NCBI GenBank assembly: GCA_035610365.1
Contig: CM069438.1
Span: 48,170,837-48,234,836 of the forward strand
Direction of reading: 5' to 3'
Source of the DNA: Aquatica leii
Taxonomy: Eukaryota > Arthropoda > Insecta > Coleoptera > Lampyridae
DNA length: 64,000 bases
Translations under genes and position numbers: made by a program
In this document: one piece after another, positions 39,701 through 48,939 of the stretch
How the letters are laid out: the number at the start of each line of letters is the position of its first letter
Numbering within the stretch: position 1 is the stretch's first letter
The notes under the pieces: model-generated
What the model saw: the letters and a program-made list of their open reading frames with translations, nothing else
Database searches by the model: none
What the model was told of the DNA's origin: nothing

Positions 39701-42700
39701 TTATCAGTGTTAATTTAATGCGATTAAATTTGCTGAAAAAATAAGGCATAGTTAAAAACTATCAATCTATGTTTTTTTATACCAAAATTTAAAAAAGTTA
39801 GAATAAAAAAAATTGTTTTTAGTCATTATTGTATGCTCTCTAATGTTTGAAGAATAGTTTTTAGAAACTATAGTTTCTGCGATAAATTAGAAAAACATTG
39901 AAGCCTTTTTTATATAATTAAAACTCAGTTTCCTAAAAAAAAATTTAAAATTACTACTAGTACAATTGTAAATTATCAATGTTAATTCTTTCATATTAAA
40001 ATCAAAGACGAAAAGAAAACTTAATTTTGCGATTGGTAAAAGATTATCAGTGTTAATTTAATGCGATTAAATTTGCTGAAAAAATAAGGCATAGTTAAAA
40101 ACTATCAATCTATGTTTTTTTATACCAAAATTTAAAAAAGTTAGAATAAAAAAAATTGTTTTTAGTCATTACTGTATGCTCTCTAATGTTTGAAGAATAG
40201 TTTTTAGAAACTATAGTTTCTGCGATAAATTAGAAAAACATTGAAGCCTTTTTTATATAATTATAACTCAGTTTCCTAATAAAAAATTTAAAATTACTAC
40301 TAGTACAATTGTAAATTATCAATGTTAATTCTTTCATATTAAAATCAAAGACGAAAAGAAAACTTAATTTTGCGATTGGTAAAAGATTATCAGTGTTAAT
40401 TTAATGCGATTAAATTTGCTGAAAAAATAAAGTATAGTTAAAAACTATCAATCTATGTTTTTTCATACCAAAATTTAAAAAAAATAGATTAAAAAAATTG
40501 TTTTTAGTCATTATTGTATGCTCTCTAATGTTTGAAGAATAGTTTTTAGAAACTACAGTTTCTGCGATAAATTAGAAAAACATTAAAGATTTTTTTATAT
40601 AATTAAAACTCAGTTTCCTAAAAAAAAATTTAAAATTACTACTAGTACAATTGTAAATTATCAATGTTAATTCTTTCATATTAAAATCAAAGACGAAAAG
40701 AAAACTTAATTTTGCGATTGGTAAAAGATTATCAGTGTTAATTTAATGCGATTAAATTTGCTGAAAAAATAAGGCATAGTTAAAAACTATCAATCTATGT
40801 TTTTTTATACCAAAATTTAAAAAAGTTAGAATAAAAAAAATTGTTTTTAGTCATTATTGTATGCTCTCTAATGTTTGAAGAATAGTTTTTAGAAACTATA
40901 GTTTCTGCGATAAATTAGAAAAACATTGAAGCCTTTTTTATATAATTAAAACTCAGTTTCCTAAAAAAAAAATTAAAATTACTACTAGTACAATTGTAAA
41001 TTATCAATGTTAATTTTTTCATATTAAAATCAAAGACGAAAAGAAAACTTAATTTTGCGATTGGTAAAAGATTATCAGTGTTAATTTAATGCGATTAAAT
41101 TTGCTGAAAAAATAAAGTATAGTTAAAAACTATCAATCTATGTTTTTTCATACCCAAAATTACAAAAAATTAGATTAAAAAAATTGTTTTTAGTCATTAT
41201 TGTATGCTCTCTAATGTTTGAAGAATAGTGTTCAAAAACTACAATTTCTGCAATAAATTAGAAAAACATTGAAGCCTTTTCTATATAATTAAAACTTAGT
41301 GTCTTAAAAAAAAATTAAAATTACTACTAGTACAATTGTAAATTATCAATGTTAATTCTTTCATATTAAAATCAAAGACGAAACGAAAACTTAATTTTGC
41401 GATTGGTAACAGATTATCAGTGTTAATTTAATGCAATTAAATTTTCTAAATTAATAAGTATCATTATTGGTATAGTTAAAAACTATCACTCTATGTTTTT
41501 TCATACCAAAATTAAAAAAATTAAAATCAAAAATAGTTTTTAGTCATCATTGTATACTCTCTAAAATTTGAAGAATAGTGTTTACAAACTACAGTTTCTG
41601 CGATAAATTAGAAAAACATTGAAGCCTTTTTTATATAATTAAAACTTAGTTTCCTCAAAAAATTTTAAATTACTACTAGTACAATTGTAAATTATCAATG
41701 TTAATTCTTTCATATTAAAATCAAAGACGAAAAGAAAACTTAATTTTGCGATTGGTAAAAGATTATCAAGGTTTTATTTTTTACTATTGAATTTGCTAAA
41801 AAATAAAGATTAGTATTGTTATATATTAATCAATTATTCTCAGTTTTTTCATACTAAAACTAAAAAAATTACAATAAAAAATTTTGTTTTTAGTCATTAA
41901 TCTGTTTGAAGAATAGTGTTTTTAAACTACAGTTTTTGCGATTAACTAGAAAAACATTAGTTTTCTTTACATAATTAAAACTCAGTTTGATAAAAAAATT
42001 AAAAGCTACTACTAGTACAATTGTAAATTATTAATGTTTAATCTTTCACACTAAAATAAAAGACAAAAGGAAAACTTAATTTCGTAGTCTATAAAAAATT
42101 AAAAATAATGTTTGTTCTTTCATACTAAAATTAGAAAAATTACATAAAAAAATGTTATATTTGGTCATATCTGTATGCTTTTTAATGTTAACAATCTAAA
42201 GTTATGCATTTTTAAATATGATTAAAGCTTTTTTTATGCAACCAAAGCTAAGTTAAATTATAATCTATTAAAAAGTGATTGATACTATCCATCTTCTTAC
42301 AAAAATATGAAAAAATATAAAACGATCTCTAATTAGCAAACAAAACAAATATAAATCACTGTTATGAAACTAGAGCCATTACTTGTAAGTTTTGGAAATT
42401 TACAATTGCATGTAATTGATGATTAAATCCTGTCTAGGAACATCAAGAAACTACCAAAAAATTTTTTTGAGAAAAAGCTTTAGCATTATGTTTCAAAAAC
42501 GACTTTTGAGCCATGGTTTCTTCAGTATCTTTTTCAGGTGGTTTCTAACAAATAAACTTTAAAAATATCGCTGAGCTACCTACAAAATGTTGTCAAAATC
42601 TACTTAAAACCGCACAAATGTTGGCTACTTAGAACTGCAATTGTGTCAATTACCGATTAAACAAATAAACAAGTCTATTCACCTCAACAAACAAAAACAC

Positions 42701-43169
42701 CGCAAAGAGATGAATCATCGTCTTCGAATCTTAAACCAATCCCTTCAAAAGTGCTTTCTATTTTTAGGCCCCCCAAAAAAGTTACCGTTACAAGAGAATA
42801 AATTCTGTAACGACGCGATTATGAAATGTTTATAAATAACAACAAGTGCCAATAAAAACATTGTTTTGAGTCATTAAAAAAATTGGAGCAAGAGTATTGA
42901 AGGTCACCTTTGTAAAGCACGTGATATTTCCGAAGGTAAAGAAAACCGAGATTTTACAATTAATAACATAATGTGGAAACGGATTTTGTTAGATAAACGT
43001 CATTAATTGTTGTTTTTCTGGCGCGATAAAACAATTACTAGAATTAATTTAAATAATTCCCACTATAGTTGGGCTCAATTCAATTAATGCAAATATTTGA
43101 ATTTCAAATTTTAAGTTATGAAAGTGTGTACTTACCGTTTTTTGTGGAGTATCCCCATTCTGCGGCCAT
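12752..43169 (-). CDS. CAH1: Cytosolic alpha-carbonic anhydrase, CAH1-like, with a 29.5-kb first coding intron
   Basis: Coding exons on the minus strand are 43136-43169, 13305-13615, 12942-13256 and 12752-12889 (34+311+315+138 nt), giving 265 residues, close to the roughly 270 of insect CAH1. All junctions are GT-AG and keep frame. The enzyme interconverts CO2 and bicarbonate. Zinc ligands H92 and H94 lie in FHCHWG and H117 in LHLVHWN. E104 (GSEHT) and T197 (SLTTPP) complete the active site, and RQSPIDI marks the N-terminal part. There is no signal peptide, so it is cytosolic. The start MAAEWGYSTKNG matches the usual WGY opening of the family. The proton-shuttle histidine of vertebrate CA II aligns with Q64 (NTGQGW), so proton transfer must rely on another residue or be slower. 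The enclosing intron holds two satellite arrays, several transposons and a possible nested gene. The orthology call rests on overall layout and motifs. Confidence 0.95.
13620..14570. other. Intron sequence, no gene seen
   Basis: AT-rich intronic sequence next to the second coding exon. Short open frames here look random. I see no repeat structure or recognisable protein trace. Confidence 0.5.
14571..15045 (-). repeat. LTR (3' with respect to the element)
   Basis: Matches 17572-17990 over about 390 bases, for example GAAAGATAATGTCCGC and GACCTACGATTTGTTTGTAC. The inner end past about 14940 is not matched in the partner LTR, so the right limit is approximate. Confidence 0.75.
17572..17990 (-). 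repeat. LTR (5' with respect to the element)
   Basis: Partner of the repeat at 14571. It contains a short extra stretch near 17625-17660 absent from the partner. The right end is approximate. Confidence 0.75.
18450..18735 (+). repeat. Direct repeat at the start of the second gypsy fossil
   Basis: GTTTGTGCAAGGTGGGTACC and the downstream AATACGTCACGAC match 21550-21770 (GTTTGTGCAAGGTGGATACC, AATACGTCATGAC). Confidence 0.65.
21550..21770 (+). repeat. Direct repeat at the end of the second gypsy fossil
   Basis: Partner of 18450-18735, somewhat shorter and diverged. Confidence 0.65.
22036..23055 (+). mobile_element. Mariner transposon remnant, mauritiana (Mos1-like) subfamily
   Basis: Transposase traces start at an ATG at 22207 (MSNFVPN, then HSRTV), as in Mos1, and proceed through KPPKKYKDVELQALLDED, QQAVSNSLREM and NKRQMERPKTTSEMLL to EVLPHAAHLVPSDYYLFA and a last trace near 23050. 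This covers most of a roughly 345-residue DD34D transposase. The frame changes several times, so no functional protein can be made. The first catalytic block reads TEEEKWIYF where the family has TGDEKW, so the catalytic aspartate codon (22646-22648) is now glutamate. The left limit is set by the usual length of the 5' part and is approximate; I could not pin down the inverted repeats. Confidence 0.85.
23125..23815. mobile_element. Foldback-type DNA element, copy 1 (right arm missing)
   Basis: Begins GGTGCGAACATACCGAAG just after a TTAA (23121-23124). It contains two subunits of the form CATACC(A/G)AAGATGCATG followed by a GCGGTTTAAG-type block and a CATCGATGTCAC block (near 23132 and 23277). 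Towards its right side is the reverse-type block (23690-23815) with CGCGGTTTAGGT repeated at 12-bp spacing. It matches copy 2 at 24581-25310, but the terminal inverted arm is absent and mariner sequence follows directly. No coding capacity is seen. Confidence 0.65.
23815..24175 (+). mobile_element. Mariner 3' fragment (second copy)
   Basis: The C-terminal end of a mauritiana-type mariner transposase with RDTLEALNWEVL, LFASMEHTLAEQRFGS and WFAAKE traces, followed by a 3' tail to about 24175. It overlaps in content with the end of the mariner at 22036-23055, so it is a second copy or a partial duplication, separated from the first by the foldback element. Confidence 0.75.
24581..25836. mobile_element. 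Foldback-type DNA element, copy 2, at a TTAA site
   Basis: About 1.26 kb. The left end GGCGCAAACATACCGAAG follows TTAA (24577-24580). The right end, read backwards, is AGGTGCCAACATACCGAAG next to TTAA (25837-25840). The inverted arms are about 65 bp and carry GCGCGGTTTAGG blocks. A second inner inverted pair is formed by 24732-24790 and 25200-25330. At 25220-25267 there is a run of four 12-bp units (CGCGGTTTAGGT, CGCGGTTCAGGT, TGCGGTTTAAGT, CGCGACCGCAGT). There is no transposase, so it must be moved by another element; TTAA duplication suggests piggyBac-type machinery (inference). Confidence 0.7.
25860..26700. other. Intron sequence, nothing recognised
   Basis: AT-rich, with no repeat or protein trace that I can support. 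The 102-codon open frame on the minus strand (25850-26158) has no recognisable features and begins inside the foldback flank. Confidence 0.45.
26709..26714 (+). promoter_or_regulatory. TATA box candidate of the possible nested gene
   Basis: TATAAA inside TTTCCGGATATAAAGG, about 250 bp before the first ATG of the candidate nested gene. A partly inverted copy of the same block (ATATCCGGTAACCGGAAG) lies at 26798-26815. Confidence 0.25.
26964..27652 (+). CDS. Possible two-exon gene nested in the carbonic anhydrase intron
   Basis: Candidate exon 1 is 26964-27032 (23 codons from MKDKKTEYFS), ending at a donor-like GTAATG. Candidate exon 2 is 27452-27652, preceded by a pyrimidine-rich acceptor (TTTTTTTGTTGCAG). 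The join is in phase 0 and would give an 89-residue basic protein rich in lysine, asparagine and serine (KSIDDKKRNN, then SSSSNPKDADKIFL, KPKWFKLNHNKKFL and a KKKYRP end). AATAAA follows 26 bases after the stop (27678-27683), and TATAAA lies upstream. No known domain, signal peptide or membrane segment is seen. Against it: AT-rich DNA easily yields K/N-rich frames, the donor is weak, and no homolog is known to me. Strand is opposite to the host gene. Confidence 0.3.
27690..29610. other. Intron sequence between nested candidate and satellites
   Basis: Very AT-rich; several short open frames on both strands look random. Nothing recognisable as a gene, RNA or transposon. Confidence 0.45.
29615..34085. 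repeat. Tandem satellite array 1, unit about 176-180 bp, about 25 copies
   Basis: A diverged head-to-tail array. Each unit holds TTAGTTCTCGTTGTGTTGAT, then TTTACTATCGATTTCGTACG, a TTTTCTCAATTTTTTCTAAA stretch, CATTCTACAGACATTTTTAC and AACGTTAAAATTAGATAACA. Starts of TTCTCGTTGTG at 32516, 32692, 32872 and 33053 give spacings of 176-181 bp. Units at the left edge (from 29615) are the most diverged. A block of four units is duplicated with a 702-bp shift (30929 to 31631, and 31051 to 31753), a local higher-order repeat. An 11-C run sits at 30060-30070. No open frames. Confidence 0.93.
34085..42200. repeat. Tandem satellite array 2, unit about 341 bp, about 24 copies
   Basis: A head-to-tail array of a second, different unit. 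Landmarks are TACTACTAGTACAATTGTAA, CAAAGACGAAAAGAAAACTT, TTTTGCGATTGGTAAAAGAT, TAGTTAAAAACTATCAATCT and TTTAGTCATTATTGTATGCT. Starts of TACTACTAGT at 37569, 37911, 38253 and 38593 give spacings of 340-342 bp. Within the unit, TATCAATG..TTTCATATTAAAATC and TATCAATC..TTTCATACCAAAATT look like two diverged halves about 129 bp apart, suggesting a dimer origin. Copies at 37.2-41.3 kb are nearly identical and those at both edges are diverged. It abuts array 1 with no unique spacer. Confidence 0.95.
42200..43130. other. Intron sequence near the first coding exon
   Basis: AT-rich, no satellite units beyond about 42200 and no recognised transposon. A 64-codon open frame at 42641 shows nothing that supports a gene. 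Confidence 0.45.
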
Positions 43170-43170
43170 T

Positions 43171-43521
43171 CTGAAAATTTGAAAATGTAAGTTTATACAG
43201 TAAATGGTAACCGGAGCGCTATTTAAGGTAATTTTGAAAAGCACACAGCGCAATTGCCATACTAGTAACTTATCTATTTTTTTTGTATGCGTAATTTATC
43301 AGGAAATGTTAAAAAAAATAGCTTATCAAATTCCATGCGGATTAATTAAGCAGAAAAATTCTTATCACAGAATGATTTATAGTGCTGATGTTTGTCTAGT
43401 TGCGACAATAAGAAAATTATCAAGGAAAAATGCATTTTTTTTTGCCCGAGCTCTCGTTTCCGTTCGCTTAATCCTTATAAAAACTTAAGTGCGTGTCACT
43501 ATTTTACAAAAGCGGACTTAC
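43171..43521 (-). other. 5' UTR intron of the carbonic anhydrase gene
   Basis: A strong donor (CTAG|GTAAGTCC, exon end at 43522) and an acceptor (AATTTTCAG|A, exon start at 43170) bracket a 351-bp intron that ends one base before the ATG. A leader exon joined right at the start codon is the simplest reading; not confirmed by transcript data. Confidence 0.6.
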
Positions 43522-43603
43522 CTAGAGCTCAAAAATCAGAAAAAAACTCAAAGAAACGTACGAAACAGGTGCTGCTGGACCTAACATAAGAGGCGACCAA
43601 CTG
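43522..43603 (-). promoter_or_regulatory. Carbonic anhydrase leader exon and start region, with an upstream ORF
   Basis: The minus-strand leader ends at the donor at 43522. A CCGCAGTTGG near 43602 resembles an arthropod initiator and is a possible start site; no TATA box is seen. The leader would contain an upstream ORF of 21 codons (43522-43587, MLGPAAPVSYVSLSFF then LIFEL), whose TAG is the last three exon bases before the GT donor. Confidence 0.4.
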
Positions 43604-43609
43604 CGGTTT

Positions 43610-44700
43610 TTGTACCCGGTGCGTCTATTAAAATCCGGTATATCCTTCACTAAAAGCCCCACTCTCACGTGTACACCGAAGTACAAACAAACGATTTTAC
43701 TTAAATTTTGAAAGAAAATTAATTGGAATACAATGTTAGATATGTGCGCGTAATGGTATGCGGGCGTAATTGTTATATAATTAAACGTATCAATTAAGCG
43801 AAGAGACAGAAAAATATCTATAACATGCAATATGACATTAAACGTCCATTAGTTCAATTGCTTAGCATTATTTAAATTTGTCGATATGCGTGCGGTCGAA
43901 TGAAAATAAGAACCGCAAAATTTGTTATTCTGTTTAACCGATTTAAATTGGATTAAAATTGAATTGACGATTGCGTCATTAAAGTTACAAGCTTGGAAAA
44001 ATGCATTTATGCAATTAATACGTACGTAGAAAAAACGCCCGCGCAAAAAACACCTATAATCCTTGCGATGACACAACCGGTTATTTTTTAAAATTTGATA
44101 CGCTTTTTTGCATCACCGAGACTTTTTACGACTTAAATTATAGTTAATTAAAACCTACATAGTAAAATGCTTTTTAAGTAAAGTCGTCGAAGACTTCCAA
44201 AAACAATCGCCGTTTTTTTAGACCGCCTTTCAAAGTCGTTTCTTTTCCATCAGTTTGTTTTGCTTTTTTTTACCGGCGAAGAATCGGGCTAAACTGTGTC
44301 CACATTTTATGCCGTGCAAAATTACAAAAATCTAATTTTTGAACGTGTAGATAAAAAATCAAAACATGGTTGGTAGTGACATAATGTCGTCTTTTTGTAA
44401 TAGTTCGAAAGAATCGTTATGTCAAAAAATAAAGTTTTTACTCGCCGGCTTCAGAATTTAGTTTGACTAAAATTTTGTATTCTTTAATGACAGTTGTGTC
44501 TAAAATACTATAAAATATTAAATCTATTAATTTTTTCCAAAAATACTGTGAAAAGCAGACTAAAAGCTACTAGGATGTAAAAACATCGTTGGCCCGTTAG
44601 GTCCATTTTGTACCAAGCGTTCAGTATAGTCACGTCAATATTTCCTTTCGTACTGAATCTGTCAGTGTTGTGAAGCATTTATGTCAAGATGAACGTACTT
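43610..44700. other. Upstream of the carbonic anhydrase gene, nothing recognised
   Basis: The moderately AT-rich presumed promoter side of the gene. Short open frames only; no conserved domain. Confidence 0.4.
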
Positions 44701-44819
44701 TTCCAAAGTATACTTTACGTCGGTTACACAGAAGAAGATAGATCAAGAAACGTCGAAATTTAGGTTCATGTCATACATACCAGATAGAGATAAAGATATG
44801 GGCAATCCTTTACGCTCTA

Positions 44820-45795
44820 AGTAACTGCAGAGTAGACAAAAGATAAACAGACCTTATTAAATACATATATAAAAATGCAACAATACAAGTAACAACAGCA
44901 GTACAAACCAACAAATTCAGGACACATCGTGTAGTCCGACAAAGCGACTCAGTCTCTCCTAAATTATTCACATTGGCTTTAGAAGACATGTTTAGGAGAT
45001 TGGAGTAGGAAGAAAAAGAAATAACAATAGATGGAGAAAAATTAAACTATCTGAGATTCGCCGATAACATAACACTGTTAGCAAAGAACAAAGAAGAATT
45101 ACAAGAAATGTTGAAAGAACTGAACGAGGTATCAAAACAAATACAAAATAAACAAAATACTTAACAAATGATACAGAAGAACAACAAGAAATTGATCTAG
45201 AAGGCAAATCAATAGAAAAAGTGAATACATTCGTATATCTAGAGCAGAAATTCTAAATCTCAAAAAATAACTTGACAGCAGACTTAGATAGAAAAATCTC
45301 ATTGGCGTGGTCAGCGTTCGGAAAACTGAATAACATATTAATGGCAGACATACCAAATACGTTAAAAGCAGAGACCTTTAGTTAATACGTGCTGCCAGTC
45401 CTAACTTATGGCATCATACATAGGCTCCAAGTAACGCAAAGAGCAATGCAGAGAGGAATGCTGAACATCCACTTACGCGACCATATACCTAACACTGAAA
45501 TACGTAGAAGATTAAAAATGGTTGACGTAGTAGAACGACTCTGTTTCCTAAGATGGAGCTGGGCAGGACACGTAGGAAAAATGAAAGAGGATAGATAAAC
45601 GCGTAAAATTATAGGATGGAGACCTCGAGAAAACAAGAGATCTAGAAGAAGACCACAAACCAGATAGAAGGATGACATCAAGAAGATGATAGAACACGAT
45701 CGTATGAAGAAAACACATAATCGAGAAGAGTGGAAAAACCTAAGGGAGGTTTACATCCGACAATGGACGGAATAGACTGTAGAAGAAGAAGATAC
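44820..45795 (+). mobile_element. LINE 3' fragment (jockey/CR1-like endonuclease-reverse transcriptase family)
   Basis: A 5'-truncated copy holding the end of the reverse transcriptase (SVSPKLFTLALEDMF, then NYLRFADNITLLAKN where the family has a DD pair) and the C-terminal region typical of this insect LINE family: AQRAM-like RAMQRGMLNIHLRDHIPN, then EIRRRLK and FLRWSWAGHVGKM (45389-45598), ending with VYIRQWTE before a short GAAGAAGAA tail near 45781. The second catalytic aspartate is asparagine, and there are several stops. The clade within jockey/CR1 was not resolved. Confidence 0.8.
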
Positions 45796-45799
45796 ATAC

Positions 45800-46500
45800 C
45801 AGGAGATCAGTGTTCAGTTCTTTTAATTATTTATTCCGCGACTTACTGAATGATCCCAAACAATTTTACTATTTGTGTATCAGCCCAAATTTGTTTCTTC
45901 AACTAAAAAGATTTGATAGTTAAACAAATTCGTAAAGAAAATACCAAGTACTGCCACTTCACCAAAAGAAAGACGCATCGTTTTTCTCAGGCCAAAAAAC
46001 CATTTCAAATAAATGTGTTTAGATGTAATGTCATCAGCCAGTTTTAAGAAATGTGCACTACAAATAATGGCAAAAGAAAGAAGCGGTCACTGATGATGGA
46101 TTTAAATTAGAACGTAGCTTTGCTTGTAATAAATTAATAACTTCGTCTTTAATCTCTAAATCTACGTTGTTTCATATATGGTAATAAACTTTGTAGAAAC
46201 AAAAAATGAGAGTCTTTGTAATCTTTGCCTTTAGGGCTTTAAGCAATCGTCAACCAATTTCATTCTCGGTAACAATTTTTTTTGTCTTTTCACCCGAAGT
46301 AGTGTCATCAGAACGTGAAGAACAACTTGGAATGAATGTCTTGGTACTTAATGTTTGGCTCTCGGCGTCGTATGCCTGATGATGACATTTCTTTTTAAGA
46401 TCTCAAACGTTTAACTGCAGCTCTTAAGACCTACAAGTATCTACAGAGAAAAAACAAAAACGATGTAGGTCTCTAAGAGGTTCTGTACTATGTCAAAACA
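45800..46500. other. Unassigned sequence
   Basis: No open frame or repeat that I can assign. It may belong to the 3' side of the Penelope-like element that follows. Confidence 0.35.
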
Positions 46501-47449
46501 AAAAATGTCAGAATGTTGCCTCTTTTGCATGCACTAATACAACTAAGGTTTCCACATTTATTCTAAAGTGTACTATTGACAAGACTGGCATTAAAAATTT
46601 GATTAGTTAAGTTGCACTACTCTCTACAAGTTTTGACGTAATCGGACTGAACGTGACGCGCTTAGTATAAAACCGGATTTACACATTGCCTTTATTTTAA
46701 CGATAAGTTTCAAATCTAGTAGCGTCTGATTTGATTGGACGCAACTGGACTAGAACACGGTGCATGTGTTACTCAGCTTAGAGGAAGCTAACAAATAGTC
46801 AGTGTTCTGGATTTGACCATTGAACAAGTGACATTGTTCTTGGGTTAACACTACTCAACCAAGTTTGTTTTACACTTAGAAGCAATCTGTTTAATAATAT
46901 TTAACAATAATGGTACCGTTTTTGTTAAAGTTAATTCTCTTAGCCATTGATGTGACGTTAAAAGCTTGATTACTCTCATAAAACTTCTCTTAGATCAAAC
47001 TGCAAAGAACCGAATCACGCTCTTGGTGATGGATGCTTCACTCATTCTAATAATTAACTAACAATAAAGAAGCTAGGTACCAAGGCAAATGTTTTCAACA
47101 CATGTGGCTCAGCACGTTATGTCGTCTCTGCTAGTTTACAGATTACTTTGTTCTTGTCTTCTGTTTAAGCAGTCACTCTAAGCTACTATCGGATCAAAAA
47201 ACCTAACTTCTCACTTTAACAGTCTATAAGTCGATAACACAAACAGTTTATGAATGAACTAAACTACGATATTTTCTTTTATTGTAAAAAATTTAATTCT
47301 GAAGTATAACTGATTGTTGGCTAGAACAAATATTATAGACAGTATTAATTAATATATCTGGACGTTGTAGTTGCAACTGTTTGTTTTTGAAGGACAGGTA
47401 AAGAGAGATGACACAGTGAAAAGTACTTACATATCTTCAAGCAAAATAA

Positions 47450-48900
47450 AACCCAAACGTCAACATTTAATAGTGTATGTAATAGCAAAGGCATGGACGA
47501 CCGGAGTCTATACTACAATAAGAACGTCATCCTAATTTGTACCGTGTCATCATTGTAACCAAAGCTAACAACGTTCTGCCCACTTTTGTAAGGGGTTCAT
47601 CTAGACTTGAAAAAAATCGAACTCAAACAAGCAACCAAAATCTAAGTAAAAATTTCTAAAAAGAGAGATTATCAACTTGTAAACCAAGCCAGATTTTAAG
47701 CACTAAAAAAGCAAGCAAAAAGCTAGCAAAGAACCATTACCTAAATTTTATAAAAGTAATTTAAGAAGGCGCGGATGATTGAGTTTCTCTATTTGATCTG
47801 TGACTTTATGAATGTAAGGTAAAATTGCCTTTTTCGGATTGGATACGGAAGTAAAAATGTTTTTTAGTATTCGAACACGTGGGTATAGATGACGATGAAT
47901 AACTACCTAAAGATACTTCGTCACACAGCTATTGTTTACTATAGTTATATAATCTCACTTTAGCAAATGGAAAAAGCGCGATTAACCGAAGATTCAATAA
48001 CAGAACGTTTCTGTGCAGGATGATGATGAGACAAAGGATGAAGATATCTGTCTGTAGAGGTACGTTTGTAATAAACAGAATGCCTCAAAAGTCCGTCCGG
48101 TTTACGAGTCACAAAAACGTCAAGAAATGGGAAAAAAACATTAGTTTTGATTTCCATGGTGAATTTGATATCTAGGTGTTGGTTGTTTAGATAATCAAGA
48201 AATCTAGACGATTCAAGATGACCATGACACTAAACAATAAACGTATTTAAATCAGACCAGGCTGAAGAACCTATAACATAACAGCACCAGAAACTTGTCT
48301 GTGAAACTTGTTATCAAACTGGTGCTGAGTACCAAACGCAAATCTTTGTCACGGTAAGACATAATCTGTGATGATAATAAGCGAGTCTTTAATAGGTTCT
48401 TGAGTAAAAAGTGAAGTGAGATCAAAACTCATAGAAAGATCTTAGGGTTCAAACTTTATAGTTTCCAAACTATGAATAAAATGCTAAAAGTTGAGGATGT
48501 GAGAAGAGGTTTTATCTATAAATTCACAAAGAATGTTGATCAAGAACTTGGATACTTTGTAGGTAGGAAATTGGATAGTACTAACGATAGGTCCAAGAGA
48601 ACTTTGTAAACTTTGAAAAGTAGTATCAGGAAGTAGATTTCAACATATGATTTGGCTAACCTCACGTTGAATCCTCCAATTGGAATTACGACAGAATATA
48701 GAAGATTTTTGCAGCGTAATCAGTTTGTTTCAAAACGCATTGTCTTTGTCGACTAGAAAAACGATACTATTGAGATTCCTACCAAGATATTTTAAGGCTA
48801 TCTTTTCTGACTTAAAAATGTTGGATTTAGGAATTTTAAATGAGTCAAGAAATTTGGCAGTGTGAATACAAATACGATCTGACATTTGGCGAGGATGATG
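47450..48900 (-). mobile_element. Penelope-like retroelement fragment, minus strand
   Basis: Read on the minus strand it shows Penelope-type reverse transcriptase strings in the proper order: LGPIVSTIQFPTYKVSKFL (48530-48600), SFDLTSLFTQEPIKDSL (about 48370-48425), LPFLDV-like FPFLDVFVTRKPDG and STDRYLHPLSHHHPAQKRSV (47960-48157), and KAILPYIHKVTDQIEKL (about 47780-47840). The GIY-YIG end expected further left is not recognisable. A possible N-terminal piece (LKKFQLLESKNHKVL) lies at 49740-49840. The copy is broken in several places. Confidence 0.8.
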
Positions 48901-48939
48901 TCTTATAGAAGTCTCAACGACACATAAAATTTTATTTTT

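Larger units (their letters stand above)
13616..43135 (-). other. Intron 1 of the carbonic anhydrase gene (29,520 bp)
   Basis: Bounded by donor GTAAGTAC (43135 downward) and acceptor TTTCTAG ending at 13616. It splits codon 12 (G|GT), and the reading frame resumes exactly across it. Nearly half is tandem satellite; the rest is LTR fossils, mariner pieces, foldback elements and unassigned AT-rich sequence. The two flanking coding exons were found independently and join to a standard carbonic anhydrase N-terminus, which is the evidence that this is one gene. Confidence 0.88.

Noticed and set aside
29615-42200. Repeat arrays as CRISPR or as alpha-satellite/centromere
   Set aside because: Units are contiguous without spacers in a eukaryotic intron, so not CRISPR. 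The 176-180 and 341-bp lengths resemble known centromeric units, but length alone is no evidence and no such sequence similarity was seen.
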